Below, piece after piece: positions 1-8,622 of a stretch of 31,710 nucleotides of DNA. The notes under the pieces were generated by a model that saw nothing but the letters and a program-made list of their open reading frames with translations, searched no databases and was not told the DNA's origin. Position numbers and translations under genes: made by a program. Source of the stretch: Lachnospiraceae bacterium (GTDB taxonomy: Bacteria > Bacillota > Clostridia > Lachnospirales > Lachnospiraceae); NCBI GenBank assembly GCA_017958585.1, contig JAGDCK010000144.1, forward strand, positions 1 through 31,710, read 5' to 3'. Every line of letters starts with the position of its first letter. The stretch's first letter is position 1.

Positions 1-534
1 CAGATTGGTCAAAGCATAGATGTCCTTGTTGAAAAGAGTATAGGTTGATGATTCTGTAGTATAAACCTTTGATGTATCGCCGTTTAAATATACATAATAA
101 ACGTTTGCGATGGAATTAAAGTCTCCGAATGTCACCTCGTAGTTTTCACCGTTCATCACAAAGTCAACCGTTCTTGATGGTTCATCCAGGCCAAACTGAC
201 TCAGATCCTCGACATTTTCCAACACATTTTCTGTGGTGAAAGGTGCCAGGTTTGCCAGCATGTTTTTTATCATATACTGGGTTACCTCCAGAGAGTGATC
301 ATCTGCGTAATACCAGGTGTCATCCTCCTTCTCGTAGGTGTAGGTGTTTCCGTCGTAGTTGTATGTAAAACTTTCGATGCTGTCCACATCGCCTTCCAGG
401 ACGGTGATCTCAGAAGAGTTATCCTCCTCATTGTCTTTTTTTGACTCCTGGAACTTGGTGACTCCGAAATACACAGCCACCAAGATCACCAGTACGATCA
501 GCATCAGAATCAATTGCTTTAGCTGTCTTGACAT
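1..534 (-). CDS. DUF4340 domain protein of an ABC export module (partial)
   Basis: The first 178 codons are present; the C-terminus lies beyond the left edge. The protein opens with a single membrane helix (about residues 8-25, LILMLIVLVILVAVYFGV), followed by an acidic linker and an extracytoplasmic region carrying the repeated pattern typical of DUF4340 (TWYYADD near 75, then FGLDEPSRTV and VTFGDFN). DUF4340 proteins are usually encoded beside GldF/GldG-like ABC permeases, and that is the case here: the ATG is only 2 bases downstream of the permease stop, so the two are probably translated from one transcript. The role is inferred to be an accessory subunit, exposed outside the membrane, of that transporter. 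The substrate is unknown. The family call is confident; the function is not. Confidence 0.85.
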   Translation of the reverse strand, partial: MSRQLKQLILMLIVLVILVAVYFGVTKFQESKKDNEEDNSSEITVLEGDVDSIESFTYNYDGNTYTYEKEDDTWYYADDHSLEVTQYMIKNMLANLAPFTTENVLENVEDLSQFGLDEPSRTVDFVMNGENYEVTFGDFNSIANVYYVYLNGDTSKVYTTESSTYTLFNKDIYALTNL

Positions 535-536
535 TT

Positions 537-2639
537 TTATTTCTTCCTCCTTGCAAACCATACAAAGAATCCGACTAAGAGCAGTATAACAGGAATCAGA
601 ATTGTTGTGATCGCTCCGATGATGACGCTCTGTGCTCTGGGAACCATGAGGTTTGACACACTGTAGGATTTAACGGGAATTGAAACATTTACGGATCTGC
701 TTGCGAAGTTTGAAGCAGTATTGGTAAAGAGTTTCTGGTTTGAACCGCCCACAAGACCTGTTGCATCATCCGTAAACATAAAGGATGATCCGTAAGCTAC
801 GAGGGTTCCCTCACCGGTCTTAGATGCAGCCACACCGATCTGGAAAGGTCCGTCGATGTCGCCCTCTTCCTTGTCAGTCACTTCCATATTCTGAGCTGCA
901 AGCTTTGAATATGCAGACTCTGTTGTACCGAGGATGCTGGTATATTCTATCTCTTCGTTTGTGTCATCGATCAAAATACCCTGAGAGTTTGGTGCAAATA
1001 TATAATAATTTCCGCCGTAGAGACCTGCTGTATAGGTGGATACCTGTACTGTGGGAAGCAGGTAGAAAGGATAGCCGTAGTAGTGGCTCTCATCACCTTC
1101 CACCACAACACCCTCGACCATGCTGAGGCCTCTGTAGCTTAAAAGCTCATCGATGTTTGCGGAATCTGTGAGATCATAAGTTGCGACGTATATGATATCT
1201 CCGCCTCTGTCAAGATAAGCCTTTAACTTATCAAGATCATCCTTTGAAATATCGGATGTGGGCGCATTGATGAGGATCATGTTCACGTCTTCGGGGATCT
1301 CATCATAATCCATGATGTTTCCTGTCTCATATTCGATATTTGCCTTCTTTACAGCACCCTGGTAGTCGCTTGAAAGAGCTGCCTCGCCGTGTCCTGTTGT
1401 GGCAAGGAGCTTGGGCTGAACATCGCTTGTTACATAGTCGATTGCTGAGATCACTCTTCCCTCGCCGTCATAACCGGTAACTGTAGATGAATATGTATTT
1501 GAGTCAAAGGTGCTCTCATAGATATCTGTCTGGCTGACTGTGGTACTTCTCTTGTCACTTACAACGATCAGACTTCCCACTGTGAGATTTGCATCTGTAT
1601 ACTGAGAAGCAAATCTGGGGTTGATTGCAGGATCCACGTATTCAACGCTTATATTTTTTGAGAGGTCGTCTATTCTGTCCAAAGTCTCGCCCAGCATCAG
1701 ATCCCTGTTGTCCTCTGATGAGAGCACATATATTTTTACATCCTCGTCAACCTGGGCGATGAATTCCTTGCCCTCGTCTGTGATGGAATAGAGCTGTTCG
1801 TCTGTCACGTCAACTGCTGTAAAGCTCTTGGGTAGTTTTCCAACCACGATGTTTAAAACCACAACGATGGCTGTAGCGATCACGATTGAAAGAGTACTGT
1901 AAGCGCCAAGGCTCAAATGATTTACGGATACGCTGTAACGTCTCTTCTGGATCGACTGAACCGTAAAGAAAAGTACCAGAGCGATGAGAGAGATGTAATA
2001 TACGATTCCGTCAATATTCAAGGAACCGTTTAACATATCACTAAAGTGTGTATAAAGGTCAAAGCAGTTAAGGACCTGTGTGATGATGGAAGGGGCGCCG
2101 TCCAAAAGTGAAGTGATACCCTTCATCATGTATCCCACAAACAGTACCGCGATGCCGATAACTGCTGCAATGACAGGGCTCTCTGTAAGGCTTGAAACGA
2201 ATAAGCCCACTGCTATGGCTGCCGCACCGAAAAGGAAGTATCCGAGGATTGCAAGGTAAGCCTGCGCCATGGGAATCGTTCCAAAGTTCATAAGTATCAG
2301 GGGATAGAAACAGATGATCGCAACGGGAATGCAGAACACTCCAAGAAGCGCCAGGTATTTACCCATCACTATGGACCACACGGAAACAGGTGCGGTAAGT
2401 GTAAGCTGGTCTGTCTTGTTTCTCTTTTCCTCAGCCAGGGTTCTCATGGTGAGGATAGGTACCGTGAACATAAAAAGCACGGATACACTGGAAAGAACAT
2501 ACTGGAAATAAGGATATCCGTTTCCCAGATTATAAATATAAAAATAAAGTCCGATAAGTGCCAGTGTTACGGCAACAAACAAAAATCCGATGAAGGATTG
2601 AAAATATGATTTAAATTCTCTCTTAAATATGGCTAACAT
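537..2639 (-). CDS. ABC-2 permease fused to GldG-like auxiliary domain
   Basis: This is a 700-residue fusion protein. Residues 1-240 form an ABC-2 type permease with about six hydrophobic helices, beginning with the characteristic FKREFKSYF segment. From about residue 260 there is a further helix, then a long extracytoplasmic GldG/ABC_transp_aux (IFT52-like) region containing the family patterns YSITDEGKEF and LLATTGHGEAAL, and a C-terminal membrane helix ending in FARRKK. In Bacteroidetes the corresponding GldF and GldG are separate proteins; a single-chain form is common in Firmicutes. I start it at the ATG at 2639, which follows a GAGAGGAAAGATA ribosome site and lies one base after the ATPase stop. 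An upstream in-frame ATG at 2663 would add eight residues but sits inside the ATPase gene. Probably co-transcribed with its neighbours. Confidence 0.88.
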   Translation of the reverse strand: MLAIFKREFKSYFQSFIGFLFVAVTLALIGLYFYIYNLGNGYPYFQYVLSSVSVLFMFTVPILTMRTLAEEKRNKTDQLTLTAPVSVWSIVMGKYLALLGVFCIPVAIICFYPLILMNFGTIPMAQAYLAILGYFLFGAAAIAVGLFVSSLTESPVIAAVIGIAVLFVGYMMKGITSLLDGAPSIITQVLNCFDLYTHFSDMLNGSLNIDGIVYYISLIALVLFFTVQSIQKRRYSVSVNHLSLGAYSTLSIVIATAIVVVLNIVVGKLPKSFTAVDVTDEQLYSITDEGKEFIAQVDEDVKIYVLSSEDNRDLMLGETLDRIDDLSKNISVEYVDPAINPRFASQYTDANLTVGSLIVVSDKRSTTVSQTDIYESTFDSNTYSSTVTGYDGEGRVISAIDYVTSDVQPKLLATTGHGEAALSSDYQGAVKKANIEYETGNIMDYDEIPEDVNMILINAPTSDISKDDLDKLKAYLDRGGDIIYVATYDLTDSANIDELLSYRGLSMVEGVVVEGDESHYYGYPFYLLPTVQVSTYTAGLYGGNYYIFAPNSQGILIDDTNEEIEYTSILGTTESAYSKLAAQNMEVTDKEEGDIDGPFQIGVAASKTGEGTLVAYGSSFMFTDDATGLVGGSNQKLFTNTASNFASRSVNVSIPVKSYSVSNLMVPRAQSVIIGAITTILIPVILLLVGFFVWFARRKK

Positions 2640-2640
2640 A

Positions 2641-3714
2641 TTATCTTTCCTCTCCTTCTCCATTTATATTTTCCGAATCTGCATCAGCCTTGGAATTTAC
2701 TTCTTCGTCGGCTGTTTCGTCAGTCGCTTCTTCGGAATCTTTTTTCTTAAAAAGTCTCTTTCTCTCTTTTTTTACTTCCTCACCGCCGTCTGTGAGTTCA
2801 AGGAAGATATCCTCAAGGGACTTCTCCTCGATCTGCATTGAACGAACTGCGATACGGGCACCGGCAAGAGCAAAGCCTGCCTCATCTCTGACATCAACAC
2901 CCTTTGCGCTGACTACTTTGATAAGTGTGTTTCCGTCTGCATCGGTTCCGCCATTCTCCAGGCTGTCCACGCCGGCCACATTTTCAAGAACTGCTTTTGC
3001 GGCATCAAAATCACCTGAAACCGTGAGGTTTAAAATAGTGTTGGGATTTGTGAGTTTGGACAGGTTCTCTGTAGTGTCTGAAGCCACCAGTTTTCCATGG
3101 GCGATGATCAGAATGTGATCGCACACTTCCTGAACCTCGCTGAGGATATGGGAGCTTAAGATCACAGTGTGCTTCTCGCCAAGCTTTCTGATAAGATCCC
3201 TTATCTCGATGATCTGCTTGGGGTCAAGTCCTACGGAGGGCTCGTCCAAAATGATCACTTCGGGTTTTCCCAAAATGGCCTGTGCGATACCTACTCTCTG
3301 GCGATAACCCTTTGACAGGTTCTTTATCAGACGGTTCTGCATGTCGGTGATCTGGGTCATCTCCATGACCTCGTCGACCTGCTGTTTTCTCTCGGCCTTT
3401 GGCACTTTCTTTAACTCTGCCACGAATCTGAGGAAATCCCTTACTGACATATCAGTGTAAAGGGGTGGGATCTCAGGCAGATATCCGATAAGCTTTTTTG
3501 CTGCCTCGGGTTCTTTCTGGATATCCTTGCCGTCAATGGTCACGGTTCCGTCCGTGGGGGCCAGATATCCTGTGATAATGTTCATGGTCGTGGATTTTCC
3601 GGCACCGTTTGGTCCCAAAAATCCGTAGATCTGTCCCTTCTCTACTTTGAAGGAAAGATTGTTTACGGCAATGTGATCACCGTATTGCTTTGTAAGGTTG
3701 GTTACCTCAATCAT
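2641..3714 (-). CDS. ABC transporter ATP-binding protein (GldA/CcmA-like)
   Basis: This 357-residue cytoplasmic ATPase energises the permease fusion encoded immediately downstream. Visible motifs in order are Walker A GPNGAGKST (about residues 34-42), Q-loop region GYLPEIPPLY, ABC signature LSKGYRQRVG (about 134-143), Walker B VIILDEPSVGLD (about 153-164) and the switch histidine in ILSSHILSE. The ATPase core ends near residue 230. A regulatory-type extension follows (about 230-310), then an unusual tail of about 45 residues that is first strongly basic (KKERKRLFKKK) and then strongly acidic. The ATG at 3714 is preceded by GGGAGGCATATT, a good ribosome site. Family assignment is firm; the exported substrate cannot be told from sequence. 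Confidence 0.93.
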   Translation of the reverse strand: MIEVTNLTKQYGDHIAVNNLSFKVEKGQIYGFLGPNGAGKSTTMNIITGYLAPTDGTVTIDGKDIQKEPEAAKKLIGYLPEIPPLYTDMSVRDFLRFVAELKKVPKAERKQQVDEVMEMTQITDMQNRLIKNLSKGYRQRVGIAQAILGKPEVIILDEPSVGLDPKQIIEIRDLIRKLGEKHTVILSSHILSEVQEVCDHILIIAHGKLVASDTTENLSKLTNPNTILNLTVSGDFDAAKAVLENVAGVDSLENGGTDADGNTLIKVVSAKGVDVRDEAGFALAGARIAVRSMQIEEKSLEDIFLELTDGGEEVKKERKRLFKKKDSEEATDETADEEVNSKADADSENINGEGEER

Positions 3715-3734
3715 AATATGCCTCCCAAATTCAT

Positions 3735-3752
3735 AAGGCGCTACCCCGCCTT
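3735..3752 (-). other. 5' leader hairpin of the ABC operon
   Basis: An inverted repeat, AAGGCG (3735-3740) and CGCCTT (3747-3752), has a 6-base loop. It lies about 20 bases upstream of the ATPase start codon, so in the minus-strand leader it would form just before the ribosome site. On the plus strand it is followed by five T, but no plus-strand gene reads into it. Function is unknown. Confidence 0.3.
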
Positions 3753-3758
3753 TTTCAT

Positions 3759-3787
3759 CTTACAGTATTGTAGATTCCATATGTCAC
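3759..3787 (-). promoter_or_regulatory. Candidate promoter of the ABC operon
   Basis: Read on the minus strand, GTGACA (-35, 5/6 match) is followed after 17 bases by TGTAAG (-10, 4/6 match), ending 45 bases before the ATPase start codon. Just upstream are two direct copies of TGTGAAC (plus strand 3804-3810 and 3815-3821) 11 bp apart, which could be a regulator site. The match is moderate only. Confidence 0.35.
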
Positions 3788-3823
3788 GGAAAAGTGTTTT
3801 AATTGTGAACAAAGTGTGAACAC

Positions 3824-4321
3824 TTATTTTTCTTTCCAATTCAGTCTGTGAAGCTTCCCTTCCGTCTCCATGCCTTTAAAGTCATTCTGTCTCAGGGCTT
3901 CGTACAAAACGATTGCAACGGAATTGGCCAGGTTTAAGCTTCTGATATCCTCCTTCATGGGGATCCTGATGCAGTTTTCTTCGTTGTCCACCAGTATCTC
4001 CTCGGGAATTCCTGCGCTTTCCTTGCCAAACATTATAAAGTCGTTAGGCCCAAACTCCACCTCTGTATAGCTCTTATGAGCTTTTGTGGTGGCCATCCAG
4101 ACCTTGGCGTCAGGATTTTTTGCCAGAAACTCTTCATAGTTCATGTATCTGTGTAAGTCCAGCTTTTCCCAATAGTCCATTCCGGCTCTCTTTATTCTCT
4201 TTTCATCCAGATGAAAACCAAGGGGCTCTATCAAGTGAAGGCTTGTGCCTGTTGCCACGCAGGTTCTGCCGATATTGCCTGTGTTGTCCGGTATCTCCGG
4301 TTGATGAAGTACTATATGCAT
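3824..4321 (-). CDS. trmL: tRNA (cytidine(34)-2'-O)-methyltransferase
   Basis: This is a 165-residue SPOUT-class methyltransferase that 2'-O-methylates the wobble nucleotide of certain leucine tRNAs using S-adenosylmethionine. The family features are all visible: HQPEIPDNTGNIGRTC at the N-terminus, DYWEKLDLH, the motif-2 segment FGKESAGIPEEIL, and the knot-forming C-terminal LNLANSVAIVLYEALRQ. Length fits the minimal TrmL/YibK type. I start at the ATG at 4321, which follows AAAGAGGTAAAT and begins directly with the conserved MHIVLHQPE; an in-frame ATG 42 bases upstream lies within the preceding inverted repeat and is unlikely. It is a housekeeping gene in the same direction as, but not obviously linked functionally to, its neighbours. 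Confidence 0.93.
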   Translation of the reverse strand: MHIVLHQPEIPDNTGNIGRTCVATGTSLHLIEPLGFHLDEKRIKRAGMDYWEKLDLHRYMNYEEFLAKNPDAKVWMATTKAHKSYTEVEFGPNDFIMFGKESAGIPEEILVDNEENCIRIPMKEDIRSLNLANSVAIVLYEALRQNDFKGMETEGKLHRLNWKEK

Positions 4322-4343
4322 ATTTACCTCTTTGCCCAAACTA

Positions 4344-4368
4344 CGGCAGTGCTTTATGGGCACTGCCG
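4344..4368 (-). other. Perfect 9-bp inverted repeat upstream of trmL
   Basis: CGGCAGTGC (4344-4352) and GCACTGCCG (4360-4368) flank a 7-base loop in the gap between the aminotransferase stop and trmL. On the minus strand it is followed by TAGTTTGGG rather than a U-run, so it is at best a weak terminator. It could instead be an mRNA processing or leader structure for trmL. Confidence 0.4.
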
Positions 4369-4423
4369 CAAGAAATGTTGTTATCCGGTTATTCAGTTTA
4401 ACAGATCCGCTGTGAGGAAAACT

Positions 4424-5599
4424 TTACTTTGCCTGCTCGGCTCTGAGTTTTTCAACGAATCTCTTAAGTCTCTCCATTGCTTCCTTCAGTCTTTCGATGG
4501 AGTAAGCATAGGATATTCTGAGATACCCCTCTCCGCTGTCGCCAAATGCTGTTCCGGGAACTGCCGCAACCTTTTCCTCCTCCAGGAATCTGGTGGCAAA
4601 CTCGTCACTTGTCATACCGAATTCCTTGATGCAGGGGAATACATAAAAAGCTCCGTAGGGTTCAAAGCACTCAATGCCCATCTCCCTGAAGGCATTCATC
4701 AAAAATCTTCGTCTCTGATTGTAAGCCTCTCTCATCTCTGCCACGTCACCGTCGCCGTTTTTAAGGGCTTCAATTGCAGCATACTGAGCTGTGGTGGGAG
4801 CGCACATGATGGCAAACTGATGTATCTTTGTCATCTGCTTTATGATCTCTTCAGGACCGCATGCATATCCGAGTCTCCATCCCGTCATGGCATATGCCTT
4901 GGAGAAACCGTTTATTAAAACCGTTCTCTCCTGCATGCCGGGGAGGGATGCAATGGATACATGCTTTCCGTTGTAAGTAAGCTCTGCGTAGATCTCGTCG
5001 CTTAAGACTATGAGGTCATGCTTTAATATGACTTCGGCGATCTCCTCAAGATCCTTTTTCTCCATGATGGCACCGGTGGGATTGTTAGGGAAAGGCAGGA
5101 TAAGCACTTTGGTCTTTTCCGTAACTGCCTCCTCGATCTCACGGGCCGTTAGTCTGAAGTCATTTTCAGCCTTTAAGTTGATGATCACAGGCTTTCCGCC
5201 TGCAAGGACGGTGCAGGGTTCATATGAAACATAGCTGGGCTGAGGGATCAGCACCTCGTCCCCGGGATTTAACATGGCCCTGAGACCTATATCGATAGCC
5301 TCGGAACCTCCGACCGTCACAATAACCTCATTTGCCGGGTCGTATTTTACTCCCTGAGTCCTGTCAATGTAGTTGCAGATCTCTTTTCTAAGCTCCATCA
5401 AACCTGAGTTTGAAGTATAGAAAGTCTTGCCCTTTTCAAGGGAATAAATGCCCTCATCTCTGATATGCCAGGGAGTGTCGAAATCGGGCTCACCAACGCC
5501 CAGAGAAATGGCATCCTTCATCTCGCTTACAATGTCGAAAAATTTTCTGATGCCGGATGGCTTTATTGAAACTATTGTATCTGATAAGGGATTTCTCAT
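4424..5599 (-). CDS. PLP-dependent class I/II aminotransferase
   Basis: This 391-residue fold-type I aminotransferase is expected to be cytosolic and to transfer amino groups between an amino acid and a 2-oxo acid. The cofactor site is complete: GGSEAID near 97-103 (phosphate binding), PNNPTG at 171-176 (Asn173), DEIY at 201-204 (Asp201, Tyr204) and the Schiff-base lysine Lys234 in GFSKAYAMTGWRLGY. The substrate-carboxylate arginine is probably in YLRISYA near the C-terminus. The start codon overlaps the stop of the upstream Lrp-type regulator by 4 bases, so the two are translationally coupled, and the regulator probably responds to an amino acid handled by this enzyme. Aspartate, alanine or aromatic aminotransferase cannot be distinguished from sequence. 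Confidence 0.92.
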   Translation of the reverse strand: MRNPLSDTIVSIKPSGIRKFFDIVSEMKDAISLGVGEPDFDTPWHIRDEGIYSLEKGKTFYTSNSGLMELRKEICNYIDRTQGVKYDPANEVIVTVGGSEAIDIGLRAMLNPGDEVLIPQPSYVSYEPCTVLAGGKPVIINLKAENDFRLTAREIEEAVTEKTKVLILPFPNNPTGAIMEKKDLEEIAEVILKHDLIVLSDEIYAELTYNGKHVSIASLPGMQERTVLINGFSKAYAMTGWRLGYACGPEEIIKQMTKIHQFAIMCAPTTAQYAAIEALKNGDGDVAEMREAYNQRRRFLMNAFREMGIECFEPYGAFYVFPCIKEFGMTSDEFATRFLEEEKVAAVPGTAFGDSGEGYLRISYAYSIERLKEAMERLKRFVEKLRAEQAK

Positions 5600-6075
5600 G
5601 CCATCATCTCCCTTTCATCCTGCTTTTTGGGTCCAAAGATCGTACCGTGATCCTTGTATTTCTTTAAGATAAAGTGAGTAGCGGTGCTGAGTACCGTATC
5701 CATGGTGGAGAGCTTGTTTGACACAAAGCCGCTGACCTCCCTGAGGGACTTGCCCTCCAGGATAACCATCAGATCATAACCTCCGGAAATGAGATATACG
5801 CTGGTAACCTCAGGATACTGGAAGATCCTCTCAGCTATGGTATCGAATCCCTGACCTCTCTGGGGTGTCACTCTCACTTCGATAAGAGCTGTCACCTTCT
5901 CGATATCTGTAAGTTCCCAGTTTATCATGGTGTGATATCCGCAGATGATGCCCTCCTCCTCGAGCTTCTGGAGTTCATTCACCACATCGATCTCCTGCAC
6001 ACCAAGGAGCACTGCCAGCTCCTTTAAGTCTATACGTCCGTTTTTCTCAATGATTCTAAGCAATTCTTCTCTCAT
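5596..6075 (-). CDS. Lrp/AsnC-family transcriptional regulator
   Basis: This is a 159-residue DNA-binding protein. An N-terminal winged helix-turn-helix (about residues 1-55; IDLKELAVLLGVQEIDVVNE) is followed by an AsnC/RAM ligand-binding domain (about 68-145) with the family-like sequence YLISGGYDLMVILEG. It therefore probably binds an amino acid and acts as an oligomeric regulator. Its last codons overlap the start of the aminotransferase gene, which makes that gene its most likely target, together with itself. The ATG at 6075 follows GGGAGAAAAATT. The effector is unknown. Confidence 0.92.
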   Translation of the reverse strand: MREELLRIIEKNGRIDLKELAVLLGVQEIDVVNELQKLEEEGIICGYHTMINWELTDIEKVTALIEVRVTPQRGQGFDTIAERIFQYPEVTSVYLISGGYDLMVILEGKSLREVSGFVSNKLSTMDTVLSTATHFILKKYKDHGTIFGPKKQDEREMMA

Positions 6076-6096
6076 AATTTTTCTCCCTTATCTATT

Positions 6097-7098
6097 TTAT
6101 TCCGTATCTGCAAACAGTGAATCCACATGGGGTCTGTCCAGATACCTTACTTCCTCGTCATTTACAAAGATCCTGGCATTGTCGTCTGTGATCTTTCCCA
6201 CAACCGTGGCATTTATCCCCTTTTCCTTTATGGCTGTGGCCAGGGTTTCGCCGTCGTCCGTTATCATGATAAGGCACCCGCCGCTCATAAGCTCATAGGG
6301 ATTTTTGGACAATCTCTCACACACTTCAACCGTCTCCTGTCGAAGAGGAAGCTTTTTCATGTCGATTTTAAGTCCAACGCCCGCTCTTTCCGCAATCTCC
6401 CAGATTCCTGCAAAAATTCCGCCCTCTGAGACGTCATGCATCAGCGCCACGTCGGACATGACCGCTATTGCAGCCTCCGACTCTATGGAATAATATCCTT
6501 CAAAGCTTTCCGCTTCGTCAACCAGATATGCGGGGTAGCGTGAAAGCAGTTCCTCCCGCCTTTGACTTGCCAGATATGCCGTGCCCTCAAGCCCGATGTA
6601 TTTGCTAAGGACTATGTCCATGCCGGGCTTTACCGCGGCCTTTTCATAAACCTTGTCAGCCACTCCGATAAAACTAAATACCGCTATGGGGTTTTTAATC
6701 CCTTGTAAAACTCTGCTCTGACCGCCCGCCAGGGCAATTCCCTTTTCTTCTGCAAAAACAGCCGCCTGCTCCATGATGGTCTTTAAGCTCTCTTCCTCAC
6801 AATCCTCAGGAAGAATAAGGGTCATGGAGATATTTTCCACATGACCGCCACAGGCTGCCATATTGTTGATGCCTTTTAATATCAGATGGGATACCGATCC
6901 GAATCCCGTACCTGACAATGTTAAAATCTCACCCTCCTGCATGCAGGAAAGAGTATATTTGTCCCCGAAAGATGAAAAAACAGCGCAGTCTTCCCCTATT
7001 CCTGCGCCGTTTAATAAAGATTGATTTATTTTATTCTTTTCGATTTGTCTCAAAACAGAACGCTTAAGCACGTTTCCGTTAATCTTTCCGGGGTTCAT
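6097..7098 (-). CDS. AIR synthase-related protein (HypE/PurM superfamily)
   Basis: A 333-residue member of the PurM/HypE/SelD ATP-binding superfamily. The N-terminal half carries the Mg/ATP-binding signature GAGIGEDCAVF near residue 30 and a glycine-rich AGGQSR near 120; the C-terminal AIR synthase domain holds the MHDVSEGGIFAG segment (about 218-229). True hydrogenase maturation factor HypE ends in PRIC, whose cysteine carries the cyanide group. This protein ends in DRPHVDSLFADTE with no such cysteine, and no hyp or hydrogenase gene is nearby. It is therefore a paralogue of unknown substrate. It sits in a minus-strand series with VanW upstream and the Lrp regulator and aminotransferase downstream, with gaps of only about 20 bases, suggesting co-transcription. 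Confidence 0.85.
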   Translation of the reverse strand: MNPGKINGNVLKRSVLRQIEKNKINQSLLNGAGIGEDCAVFSSFGDKYTLSCMQEGEILTLSGTGFGSVSHLILKGINNMAACGGHVENISMTLILPEDCEEESLKTIMEQAAVFAEEKGIALAGGQSRVLQGIKNPIAVFSFIGVADKVYEKAAVKPGMDIVLSKYIGLEGTAYLASQRREELLSRYPAYLVDEAESFEGYYSIESEAAIAVMSDVALMHDVSEGGIFAGIWEIAERAGVGLKIDMKKLPLRQETVEVCERLSKNPYELMSGGCLIMITDDGETLATAIKEKGINATVVGKITDDNARIFVNDEEVRYLDRPHVDSLFADTE

Positions 7099-7119
7099 AA
7101 CTATCTCCGTCTATGTTTT

Positions 7120-8550
7120 TTACCAGGTGGTTATGATGGACAATACATTTCGCACGTGGTCGAGGCTGCCTGTACCGATGGCTGCCATGATCTCGTTGTA
7201 GGCATCTGGATTCTCAGTTGCCACACCCACGGTGGCACTTCTGGGAGACATCTTGTAGGTGCTGGAATTAACCTGCTCCCTTGAAACCTCTTTGCCGTCC
7301 TCATATACCACTTTCCAAAGTCTTGCCTTGTATCCGATGTGAGCACTCTCTGAGACCACATATCCGAGGGGATGACCTGCATCCGCGTATATATTGTCAC
7401 TCTGAGGCTCAATCCTCTCCAAAACCTCACTCTCATATTTTACTTCGTGAGAGGAAGGTCTGGTCTCTTTGCCGTATACGTTGAAGGTGATATGTTTGTT
7501 TGACACATATCCCTCTATATAAATAGGATAATCCGAACTGTTTACAAATTTAAAATCCTTGCCGGAGCTCTCCGCGATGGCCGCATCGGATGAGGGAGAG
7601 ACATAGGTTACGATCATGGAATGATTGTGTCTCTCTGTCACCTCAAGCTCTGACAAAAGCACCGCGTTATAAAGTGTGGTCGAAACCTGACAGATTCCTC
7701 CGCCGAGGCTGTCCACCACTTTTCCGTTTACATAGGAACCGGCCATGTAATAGCCGTTTGCCTCTGAAAAGGGAGACACTGTCTCGTATGTGGAAAACTC
7801 CTCTCCGGGATAGAGAGTGGTTCCGTTTATCAAAGCACAGCCGTTTGCCACATTTGCACTTCTGGCATAACCGGAAGTTGCATAAGAAGTTGTAAATGTT
7901 CCGAGCAGATCCTGCACATTTGCCAGTTCTTCCTTGGAGCCCTTGGGATCCTCCTCCTTTATCACGAGAGGGATCTCACAGTCATTACCGTCCCATTTTG
8001 TGGTGAGGAAAGTCTCAACCTCGTCGATGGAATTCTCTGTGTCCATGGAGTAGCCAATCTGGCCGTCCACAACGGTAAACTCACCGTTTTCTCTGACAAG
8101 GGACAGGTTCTTTGCCTTTATGTCATATTTTGCGCAGCTGTTTACAAGCACATCGTTTATAAGCTGCACATCAAAAGACAGCTCGATGGGGTAAACCCTG
8201 TTCTCATGCTTTAAATCTTTTATGGCCTTGTATCTGGCGATGACATTGCCTTCTTTTCCGAGGCCTGCTGCCTCCTTTACTATCTCTGCATTTGCCCAGC
8301 CGATGCCAAGTTCTTCAGCCGTAACTGTGACAGCGTGGTCACCTGCAGCCAAAAATGTGATCTGCCTCTCCCTGAGGGAATCCACATATTCACTAATGGC
8401 TGTCTTTGCCTCATCTTCGGTCATGCCGGAAAGCGAAATTTCACCGGCATATACTCCGTCCGGTATTGTATCTGCTGTGGCAGCCTTTACCGGCATTGCC
8501 ACAAAAAGCATCGCAAACATACCCGCGGTTAACCATAATAACTTTTTCAT
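7120..8550 (-). CDS. VanW family secreted protein with G5-like domain
   Basis: A 476-residue exported protein. It begins with a signal peptide (KKLLWLTAGMFAMLFVAMPVKA). A peptidoglycan-binding-4 type region follows (about 35-200), then the VanW domain (about 215-345) with the hallmark patterns LYPGEEFSTY and GGGICQVSTTLYNAVL, and finally a G5-like region (about 360-440). VanW proteins are widespread in Firmicutes, and although named after a vancomycin-resistance cluster gene, most are thought to act at the cell wall. No other van gene is present, so no resistance role is implied. It follows the 34-residue microprotein gene by 72 bases and probably shares its strong promoter. Confidence 0.9.
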   Translation of the reverse strand: MKKLLWLTAGMFAMLFVAMPVKAATADTIPDGVYAGEISLSGMTEDEAKTAISEYVDSLRERQITFLAAGDHAVTVTAEELGIGWANAEIVKEAAGLGKEGNVIARYKAIKDLKHENRVYPIELSFDVQLINDVLVNSCAKYDIKAKNLSLVRENGEFTVVDGQIGYSMDTENSIDEVETFLTTKWDGNDCEIPLVIKEEDPKGSKEELANVQDLLGTFTTSYATSGYARSANVANGCALINGTTLYPGEEFSTYETVSPFSEANGYYMAGSYVNGKVVDSLGGGICQVSTTLYNAVLLSELEVTERHNHSMIVTYVSPSSDAAIAESSGKDFKFVNSSDYPIYIEGYVSNKHITFNVYGKETRPSSHEVKYESEVLERIEPQSDNIYADAGHPLGYVVSESAHIGYKARLWKVVYEDGKEVSREQVNSSTYKMSPRSATVGVATENPDAYNEIMAAIGTGSLDHVRNVLSIITTW

Positions 8551-8576
8551 ATAAAAGCCTTTCCAAAAACTTATGA

Positions 8577-8596
8577 AGGATGCACCGAGTCATCCT
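8577..8596 (-). terminator. Weak hairpin after the microprotein gene
   Basis: AGGATG (8577-8582) and CATCCT (8591-8596) pair around an 8-base loop between the microprotein stop and VanW. On the minus strand only a short TTC follows, so it may attenuate rather than stop transcription, or simply stabilise the short upstream message. Confidence 0.25.
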
Positions 8597-8622
8597 GCTT
8601 CAATATCACATCAATTGAATTG

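Noticed and set aside
3804..3821. Two TGTGAAC repeats 11 bp apart as a CRP/FNR site
   Set aside because: They are direct repeats, not the inverted TGTGA-N6-TCACA expected, and they sit beside the trmL stop; too little evidence to call.
4211..4918. Long open frame on the plus strand, 235 codons
   Set aside because: It lies antisense over trmL and the aminotransferase, which are clear families; its translation is cysteine-rich and unlike any protein family, and it has no ribosome site.
6097..7098. Naming this gene hypE or selD
   Set aside because: The C-terminal PRIC of HypE is missing and there is no Cys/Sec active-site loop of SelD near the N-terminus.
7120..8550. Vancomycin resistance gene
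   Set aside because: VanW-domain proteins are common cell-wall proteins in Firmicutes; no vanA/B ligase, vanH, vanX or vanRS gene is present.
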